Below, piece after piece: positions 56,760-64,000 of a DNA stretch of 64,000 nucleotides. The position numbers and the translations under genes are program-made. The number at the start of each line of letters is the position of its first letter. The stretch's first letter is position 1. The notes under the pieces were generated by a model. It had not been told where the DNA came from. It saw nothing but the letters and a program-made list of their open reading frames with translations, and made no database searches. Origin of the DNA: Haplomitrium mnioides. Taxonomy: Eukaryota; Marchantiophyta; Haplomitriopsida; Calobryales. The DNA lies in assembly GCA_049999725.1 (NCBI GenBank), contig JBNGIS010017725.1, positions 1 to 64,000 on the forward strand, in the 5' to 3' direction.

Positions 56760-57540
56760 CTGAAGATTGCTACCGGGTGGTAACTCGAGCAGGAGCCAAG
56801 TCCAAGAAGAAGAGCCATCAGAAGAGCGAGCGGAAGGCTAAGAAAGGGACGGCTCAAGCGCCCTCATTGCGGAGTGATTTGGATTACCAATGGGACAATC
56901 CGAAGTGGTGTTACCCCAAACAACAAGACCATATGAGGAAGTAGCTAGAGGCTCTGGAGGCATTAGAAGAGGAGCAAGCAGTGATCAAGACTCTGAAGGA
57001 GGTCCGAAAACAACAGGGAGAGTCCAACAACATAGGGGCGAAGATCCCAGCCCTAGGAGGAGAAGTAAAGCATGTCACTTACAGGCGAACGTGAGAAACT
57101 ACCCACTCACAGCCACAATAGGCCAAATAATCAAGGATAGCCCCTTGTACAGACATCAACTCATAGAATTGCTAATGGGAGCTAAGAGGAGGAGGAGGCT
57201 GCCCCGAGTGGGAGCTCAAGTGGACCTGCAATTGGTATGTGAAGACAAGGGAGCCCCGGAGATTGACATTCAGATAGTGGGGTGCATGTTGTCACTAGTG
57301 CCCATAGACGGGGGGCAGGGGTCAATATCATGGTGGAGGAGACCACCTACAAGTTGGGATTCATGGAATTCCAACCCACGACCCGAATCATGAGGTTGGC
57401 GGATGGTTCATGGGTGAAACTGTTAGGCTCCCTACTCCGAGTGCCTACCTTCATCGGAGGCAAGGAATTCAAATTGAATTACCTTGTCATGCGACCAGCC
57501 AGAGCATCTCCCTACCTAGTGCCAATTGCAGGACCCTAGC
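56760..57540 (+). pseudogene. G2 pre-protease block and aspartic protease
   Basis: The linker repeats the G1 blocks (KSKKKSHQKSERKAKKG, DNPKWCYPKQQDHMRK, TATIGQIIKDSPLYRHQL). The protease begins LLMGAKRRRRLPRVG. Its catalytic triplet starts at 57307 as D-G-G within VPIDGG. A one-base loss in the G run throws the frame, and the fold continues in the next frame as AGVNIMVEETTYKLGFMEFQ and RIMRLADGSWVKLLGSLL to about 57539. Confidence 0.83.
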
Positions 57541-58039
57541 TGTATGGAGCCCAAGTTCTACACAATTGAGGAGATTCAACCTTGGTGTTTGGTCATGAGA
57601 AAACGGTGGTTCACTATGGACAAGTTCCACACCTAAGAGAGACGCAGGTGGAAGAGGAGTATGATAGTGAGTGGTCCGAAGAGGAGGAGGAATCCGAGTA
57701 CCACAAGTATAGAGGGGGATCTATTTGTAGAAGGGGTGGTGTTTGTTAACCAGATCGAGCTGGCAGAGTGCATGGAGACAGAGTATTGTCTGAGGGGATC
57801 CACTGAAAATCTTGCAAAGGATGAGGACATTGAGGTCGGAAGAAAAGAAAGGTCCAAAGTGTCCCATCCGATGCAAGGGGAAGAGCCAAAAAATTCCAAA
57901 GAGTCTCTCCGAGTGGAAGTGGGTTGAGATTGGTGACCCTGATGCAGGAAGGCGGTGCACAATGGAGAAACGAGGTGGGGGCAATGAGGGAATAACAACA
58001 CAAACAATTGGTTGTTCAAGAGGGACGGAAATTCCACAT

Positions 58040-58973
58040 AGGCTCTGAATTACTCAAAGAAGCAGAGTGAGCCATCACCCATCTCCTCACAAATTTCAGT
58101 GATGCCTTTCCTTGGAGTCATGTGGATTTGAAGTGAGTCCCCAGGGAATTGGAGGAACACAAAGTTGACTTGGAACCCGCGGCAATCACGGTAAGACAAC
58201 ACCAGTACCGGATGAACCCCTGATTCTCCCTATTGGTGAAGGAGAAGATCAATAAATTGCTAGAGGCCGATTTCATCTACTCGATTTTGAATAGTGAATA
58301 CGTGTCTCAGTTGGTGGTGGTGTCCAAGAAAGTCAGGCAAGATGGGGAGCAAAAAATCAGAGTGTGCGAGGATTTCCGAAAGCTAAATGAGGTCATAAAA
58401 AAGGACCACTACCCGCTGCCATTCACATATGGGGTGCTAGATTTGGTGATAGGACAAGAAATTTACAACTTTGTGGATGGATTTTCAAGATACAACTAGA
58501 TCTGGATCCGAGAGGAGGATCAGTTGAAAACAGCATTCACCACGGAATGGGGGGTGTTTGCCTTCTAGATAATGCCTTTAAGACTCTGCAACGTATCAGG
58601 AACTTTTCAGAGGATGATGATGAACATTTTCCATGATTACGTGAGGAAATTTCTGGAGATCTTCATCGATGATTTTGTGGTGTATAGGAAGCTCTGCGAT
58701 CATGAGCGGGATGTGAGGCTCACCCTCCAATGTTGCCGAGAAATAGGGCTGAGATTACACCCAGGTAAGTGCTTCTTTGGAGTGAAGGAAGGTATACTCC
58801 TCGAGTACAGAATTTCTAGTCCAGGTATTGAGGTAGACCAGGAAAAGATTGCAATCTGGATGAATGTGTTATTTCCCACCAACCTGAAGGAGGTGCAAGG
58901 CTTCTTGGGGTGCGTGGGCTACTATAGGAAATTCATCGATCAGTTTGCCTCAGTGGCCTTACCCCTCACCTAA
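58040..58973 (+). pseudogene. G2 reverse transcriptase
   Basis: The clean stretch 58233-58499 reads MVKEKINKLLEADFIYSILN, VSQLVVVSKKVRQDGEQKIR, VCEDFRKLNEVIKKDHYPLP and FVDGFSRYN, then TAG (58497-58499) at the Gln codon. IWIREEDQLKTAFTTEWGVF follows to another TAG at the FAF-W codon. The frame reopens at 58572 with the catalytic box FIDD (58662-58673, both Asp intact) and runs through VQGFLGCVGYYRKFIDQFAS to 58973. Confidence 0.91.
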
Positions 58974-59088
58974 ATGACCAAGGGGGACAGCACATTTGAA
59001 GCCACCCCTGAGAGGATAGTGAGCTTCCTTAAGTTGAAGAGATGACTAGCAAGTGCCCCCGTACTCATGTCACCTAGTTGGGGGAAAG

Positions 59089-59721
59089 AATTCCACGTCA
59101 TGATCGACGTGTCCGGCTTCTGCATTGGGGGTGAGAAGCCAAGCGGATGAGAAGGGCAAGGACTATCCAATTTACTTTGTTAGCAAGTTATCGGCTTCAG
59201 TAGAGAAGAATTACTTTGCCATCGATCGAGAAGCCTTGGGGATCATCTATGCCTTGAAAAAATTCAGGCATTACCTGTTGCATTACAAGGTGATATTTCA
59301 CACCGATCACAATGCTCTCAAATATCTGGTGAATAAGCTAGATATGACAGGTCGGATTGCGAGGTGGGTGCTTCTCTTGCAGGAGTTTGACTTTGAAGTG
59401 CGGATCAAACCAGGGACAAAACACTACAATGCCAATTTCTTCTCTCGAGTGACTGGACCAATCAACCAAAAGGAGGTAAATGATGCTTTCTCAGATGAGG
59501 ATCTGTTCCAGGTCAGAGCAGGAAATCCCACAGATTATGCCGCCATAATTGAATTCCTTCTTTTAGCCCGAATTCCAAAGAGCAGCAGTAGAGAGGAAAC
59601 TGCAATGTTCCTCTGTAGGATGAAACCATACCATTTGATAAAGGGAGTGTTGCATAAGCAGGGCTATGATGGGATGATCAAAAGATGCCTGGAGCGGGAC
59701 CAATCCATAGTGGTGATGTAA
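59089..59721 (+). pseudogene. G2 RNase H and start of integrase
   Basis: FHVMIDVSGFCIGG (first Asp) precedes a frame change. From 59125 a 198-codon open frame gives NYFAIDREALGIIYALKKFRH and VIFHTDHNALKYLVNKLDMT, then IARWVLLLQEFDFEVRIKPG and VNDAFSDEDLFQVRAG, which leads into integrase. It is the longest open coding stretch in G2. Confidence 0.88.
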
Positions 59722-60780
59722 GCCTTGCACGGAGAGGAGGTGGGAGGCCACTTCGCAGCGGATGCTACAGTATGGAAAATTTTGGATGCACAGTACTGGT
59801 GACCAACGCTGCACAAGGATGTGCACTTCTAGGTGAAGAGATGCAATGCTTGCCAGAGGACGAGAAGACCAACAACTTACGAGCATCACTCCTTAGTCCC
59901 AATTATCCCACTAGCACCTTTTGAAAAATGGGGCATGGATTTCATTAAGCCGATTGCACCATCAACTAAAAGAGGCAACAGGTACATTTTGTTGGCCACT
60001 GACTACACCACTAAATGGGTGGAAGCCATATCACCTGGAAAGATGATGCCAAAACAGTGGCTGCCTTCTTGTATGAGCAGATGTTTTGCAGGTTTGGGTA
60101 CCTGCTAGAGCTGGTGAGTGACTAGGGTACACACTTCATCAATCAGGTTATCAAGGATCTCACCTCAAGATACTTGATCAAGCACCGCCACACTACGGCT
60201 TATCATCCGAAGGCAAACATGATGACAAGAGGGCCAACGGGATCATGGCAAGATTCTTAGCAAGACAGTGGTAGCAAACAAGGCTGATTGGGAAATCAAG
60301 TTGCTCACAGTCACACATGCATAGAACCTGGTCTATAAGACCACCACCGGCCACTGCCCCTATTTCCTAGTCTTCAGACAACATGCCCTGGTACCAATGA
60401 AGTACGAAGTGCCCACCTTAAGATTGCTAGAGGAAGAAAGGATGACCAAGGATCAGAGCACGAGGGAAAGGTTGTATCGATTGGAGAGCTTGGAGGAGGC
60501 AAGAGAGCAACCCCAAAGAAGATTGGAGCACCACCAGTGATTGTGGAAGCCGCAGCATGACAAGGGTCTGAAACCAACATATCTTTGTGAAGGAGACTTG
60601 GTGCTATTACACGACAGCCAATTTGTATATTTCCCAAGGAAGTTACACACAAGGTGGATGGGACTCTTTGTTTTGTAAAGGTTGCATCGAAACGGGTCCG
60701 TGGAATTGGAAACATTAGAGGGGCAGAAATTTGCAAATCGCGTATGTTTCGACCGGCTCAAAAGGTATGTGAACAAGGAG
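59722..60780 (+). pseudogene. G2 integrase
   Basis: The zinc-binding domain (GHFAADATVWKILDAQYW) is broken by TGA at the WW pair and by TAG at 59830-59832, the same codon as in G1. The core keeps Asp in WGMDFIKP. A frameshift near 60030 follows, then LELVSD-stop-GTHF (second Asp kept). Around 60210-60240 the LIERAN segment is rearranged; the best reading gives Lys where the catalytic Glu should be. The C-terminal block with the RLKRYVNKE-like ending is in another frame. It is inactive. Confidence 0.85.
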
Positions 60781-60814
60781 GAAGATTGGGGAGGGGGGGG
60801 GTCCAAGGTCTACC

Positions 60815-60917
60815 CGGTAAGTGTGTGAGTGTGCGAGTGTGTGAGTGTGGTGAGTGTGCGAGTGTGTGAGTGTGGTGAGTGTGCGAGTGTGTGAGGGTGT
60901 GGGTGTGTGAGTGTATT
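60815..60917 (+). repeat. TG-rich microsatellite/minisatellite downstream of G2 integrase
   Basis: Units GTGTGAGTGTG and GGTGAGTGTGCGAGTGTGTGA repeat with a period near 28 bp in the middle. It corresponds in position to the shorter run at 36475-36520 in G1. Confidence 0.85.
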
Positions 60918-61023
60918 GCAGTTGCGCTACGGCAACTTTGTATCTAGCCAAACAACGACCACTTCGGAGGAGGCAACCAACAGAGTGGAATGGAGGAAGG
61001 TGTTTGTGGGGATGTTTCACACT

Positions 61024-61034
61024 AAAAGAGGGAG
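61024..61034 (+). promoter_or_regulatory. G2 polypurine tract
   Basis: AAAAGAGGGAG, then TTA, then the LTR start TGTCAG. Confidence 0.75.
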
Positions 61035-61037
61035 TTA

Positions 61038-61173
61038 TGTCAGTCGCTGACATGAGGTACTATGGAAGAATCTACGGAATTGGAGGCGACATTGGAGCAA
61101 TGCTCCTCTCCTAAGTATTAAGGTACCCTGGAAGCAGCAAATCAACTAATATCAGTAAGTAACAGCGGATTGA
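61038..61173 (+). repeat. G2 3' LTR, first 136 bp
   Basis: TGTCAGTCGCTGACATGAGG and what follows align with 52487-52617 up to AACAGCGGATTGA. Homology then ends at 61173. Confidence 0.85.
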
Positions 61174-64000
61174 TGTCGTAGCACAACACTAGCACTCCAA
61201 CCCCAAAAAGCACAACAAGAGATCGAACCACGCAAGATCTATATAATAATTTGCTCTTAAATCATTTTTGCTGACTTTCCAGATTTTTTATAGAGTTCTC
61301 AAACTACACTCTATCAGTTCAGAGATAGACTGCTCTCCTTCTCTATGTCTAACAGCCCTCTCTCTACAAAACCACCCACAGCGCTTCTAACTGCTCAACA
61401 TAATAGAACAACATCCAAGAATCATACAAATTGCATGATTGGCATTTTTAGGATGCATAGGGTGATTTTAAACTAGAGTTGTATCAGAAATGTTCCCAAG
61501 TAACCAATTACCCAACTTGCTTGAAACTCTCACAACAACACTTCAGTGCCTACCTTCATTACACCACTTCACTTCCCTCAAACATGAGACTCATGCTACT
61601 CCAACCTAATATACCCCAGAGCTTGATGCTGAGAACTCAGCTATGGAACGATCCTCCTGATCTCACATCCAACTTCTATTCCTCAACCACCCACTACTTT
61701 GTTTTTTTGTGAAATGCCCACCTATTCCATAGGCGCATACAATTCTGAGCAATACTTGCTTTACTGCAATCCACCAACAAGCATCCACTAATTGGAGATT
61801 CAGAGAAGGTTCTCTCCTTGAAGATTTAACACATTAGTACACATACACAAACATAGAACAAAACAGAGCTCAAAGCAAACTTGATTTGCCACAAAACCTC
61901 CCATAAATTACAATATGGAATTCAGAACCTAGACCTACCAACAAAATACACTCAAGTACCCCTTGACATGCACTTCTCTAATGCAATCTTTCTGATTTCT
62001 TTAATTGAAAATGTGCAGAACATTTACCTTCAAATTCTAACTTCAATTCCTTGTTCCTTCTTCATACTGCTCTTTCTGAATCTACAATTTCCAAGAGTAG
62101 GGGACCTCACAAACAAGAATCTCTTGAACTTTACTCCTTTAAGCACCAAATGTACAATGAGATAACCAACAGAACATGAGCTTGCCATCAGGCTTGTACC
62201 TCCTATCCTACTCAACTGACAAGTAACTGTCATAATAGTTCAAAAAAACTTACTTCCTTTCTAAACTAACTTTTTCTGATAAGAACTAACTACTCACAAC
62301 TAGTTCTTAAACTAAATAACTAGCTTTCACTAACTTATACTAACTTAGCTCACAATAAAAACTTATTACTAAGAAATGTTCTTTTACTAATTTTTGAACT
62401 TTCACTAACTATTTATTTCCTCTCTTTTCTATTTTGGAACTTTTCAAATTCCACCAAGCATCCGTTTCGACCTTTTGAACTTTCGATTCGACTTCCGTAA
62501 TCAGCACCGAAATTGCGATAATTTTTTGCTTTTCCCTTCACACTTTGCTTTGTAGTTGTTCTTTCGCAACAATCCTCACTCATGTAGAACGTCGACAAGT
62601 CACCTTTTCACCAATCACCGCTTCATTTTCACAATCCGTCGGACTCCTCAGAACAGATTCCTTTTAACTAGGGATCCCACTTTGGATCTCCACTCTGAAC
62701 CTTTTTAATTGGAGCTCCCCACAACGGATACCCTCACAGATCCCCACTTCGGACTTACATTAGATCTACCTTAAATGGGCACCCCACATCGGAGGATTAC
62801 TTTTCGATACCTTTTTCGAGCTCATGGAGTTTCCTTCAAATTTTCAAATCAGTTCGTTCTTTAAAATTAATACTTCCTGATTCAAACAATTCCACATAGC
62901 ACAATTTCATCGCTGATTGCTTTCCTTGCTAGACTAATTGATTCCATTTCTGCCCAATTTACTTTCTACTAGTAGAATTTCCACACCGATGCCCCCTCAT
63001 AGGTCTTCTCTTTTCACAAGGATCGATTTACAGTACCACTTCAATTCTCCATAGGTCAATTCACCAGGTAGCTTTATCGCAAGGCAATTTCTTTGCAACA
63101 GCCTTCACTGATTCTGATTTCGCAAGGCTCTCTTCTTTTCGTTCATATTTCGCATGGTTACCTGTAGTCAATTCCGCCATCGCAGGAATTTCTTCCTTCC
63201 TCACAAGTTAATTCGCCACAGTTGGCCTCGCAGACCTTCATTGCAGATAACAGTTTCGCACATGTTGATTGTTTGCAAGTTGATTCTTCCAGGGATCTCC
63301 TCGTAACTTACCTTCATTGTCAGGACCTTCTTTCACCTTAGTTTGTTCGCATGGGTTTACAAGGGATCTTCACACACATGAATTCCTCTCGGATCTCTCA
63401 GCTGGCAACCCGCACAGGTCTTCCCCAGCAGCTCGATCGATTTCCACCTCTTCCACGCAGAGCTTTTTCTTCGCAGACTTCATTGCAAGGGCAATTCACA
63501 TAGTAGCTCGATCTCTTCGCAAGACTGCATTTATGCTTACAGAATTTCCACAACAGGGTTCTCACACAGGACAATTCTTCACTTTTGAATCCTTCTGATC
63601 ACCTCCAGCTGAAGTACATTGTAACTAAATGCAACTTTTAAAGAATCCGGAGGCAGTGCTGAGAAATTGAGCCCCTCAACAATTTTGTCATTTCAGACAC
63701 CTAAAAATAACACCATAAGTGTCGTAGCCGGCCACAACCAATATAGGAAGCTCGAGAAATGCCTTCAACATGAAACCAATTTCACTAGTTTTCTCAGAAG
63801 CCAATTCTTCAATAATCAGTTTTTCCATAAGAGGGACCTCTTGCCTTCAGATTTCGCACATTTCCTTCACATTCCTTCATCCACGAGCTCGTTGAACACC
63901 GTTGTTGTGTTTTGTCCCGTAAGTCTTCTGTCGTGAACCTAAATACATATATAACCACTTCTCTCTATTCTTCTTTTGAGAGGTAGCCCCTTAAGGGGTT
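61174..64000 (+). mobile_element. LTR-like sequence interrupting the G2 LTR, runs off the window
   Basis: It starts TGTCGTAGCACAAC exactly where G2 LTR homology stops, and no coding domain occurs to the window end. Two stretches have irregular repeated words: 62640-62820 (GGATCYCCAC, CGGA) and 63060-63540 (TCGCAAGG, TCGCATGG, TCGCAGA). A TATA candidate lies near the end. This fits the U3 of a long LTR of a plus-strand element inserted in G2, but the second end and any target duplication are outside the window. A solo or truncated LTR, or other repeat, is possible. Confidence 0.5.
63948..63955 (+). promoter_or_regulatory. Candidate TATA box in the terminal LTR-like sequence
   Basis: CATATATAACC, preceded by a pyrimidine-rich region and followed by a CT-rich stretch. 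It would place transcription start just before the window end. Weak by itself. Confidence 0.3.

Larger units (their letters stand above)
52487..61173 (+). mobile_element. G2: Ty3/gypsy element, sister of G1, with truncated 3' LTR
   Basis: A 2.7 kb 5' LTR, primer-binding site, gag, three knuckles, protease, RT, RNase H, integrase, TG-rich microsatellite and polypurine tract follow G1 block for block. The 3' LTR starts at 61038 but is cut after about 136 bp by another LTR-like sequence. Domains are more frameshifted than in G1. The element lies inside an older minus-strand gypsy integrase. Confidence 0.93.

Noticed and set aside
1-64000. tRNA, rRNA or other structured RNA genes
   Set aside because: Reading both strands by eye I found no tRNA-like box pair or rRNA stretch; a dedicated covariance search would be decisive and could not be run.

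Overview
This window is repeat-rich nuclear DNA from a land plant with a large genome. I find no host gene, rRNA, tRNA or CRISPR array that I can defend. Almost everything recognisable is LTR retrotransposon: one Ty1/copia element and at least four Ty3/gypsy elements or pieces, all broken by stops, frameshifts and deletions. The very long LTRs, the density of old insertions and the gypsy types are compatible with a gymnosperm, fern or other large-genome plant. The species cannot be told from the sequence alone.

Layout. 1-4261: AT microsatellite, then anonymous sequence with a pyrimidine tract. 4262-9371: internally deleted copia element (C1, minus strand) with 0.96-1.0 kb LTRs. 9480-10330: minus-strand LTR relic. 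10331-13029: anonymous sequence, including a stretch rich in the word CCGAT. 13030-21676: gypsy element G0 (minus strand) with both 1.0 kb LTRs and recognisable gag, protease, RT, RNase H and integrase. 21677-27842: anonymous sequence with a second LTR relic at 23150-23745. 27843-39469: gypsy element G1 (plus strand) with LTRs of almost 3 kb. 41053-47277: gypsy element G3 (minus strand), related to G1 and cut off inside integrase, with its 5' LTR. 47278-51922: further partial copies of the G3-type LTR mixed with two copies of a long inverted-repeat (fold-back) element. 52254-52486: an integrase tail from yet another minus-strand gypsy. 52487-61173: gypsy element G2 (plus strand), a diverged sister of G1, inserted into that tail; its 3' LTR is cut after about 136 bp. 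61174-64000: another LTR-like sequence that starts inside the G2 LTR and runs off the window.

G1, G2 and G3 form one lineage. They share the primer-binding site (TGG, five variable bases, then AGAAGGAGG or a close variant), a gag with three consecutive CCHC knuckles, a pre-protease block, a protease whose catalytic triplet is D-G-G or D-E-G instead of D-T/S-G, and an integrase without a chromodomain. G0 is a different gypsy lineage, with a single knuckle and a D-H-G protease triplet.

The observations most worth following are: three TAG stops at identical codons in G1 and G2, at glutamine or tryptophan codons that fit CHG-methylation decay or inheritance from a shared master; repeated ACGTGGC (ABRE/G-box-like) words inside a tandem array in the G1 LTRs; and the fold-back family interleaved with LTR copies. 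I found no convincing new host system.
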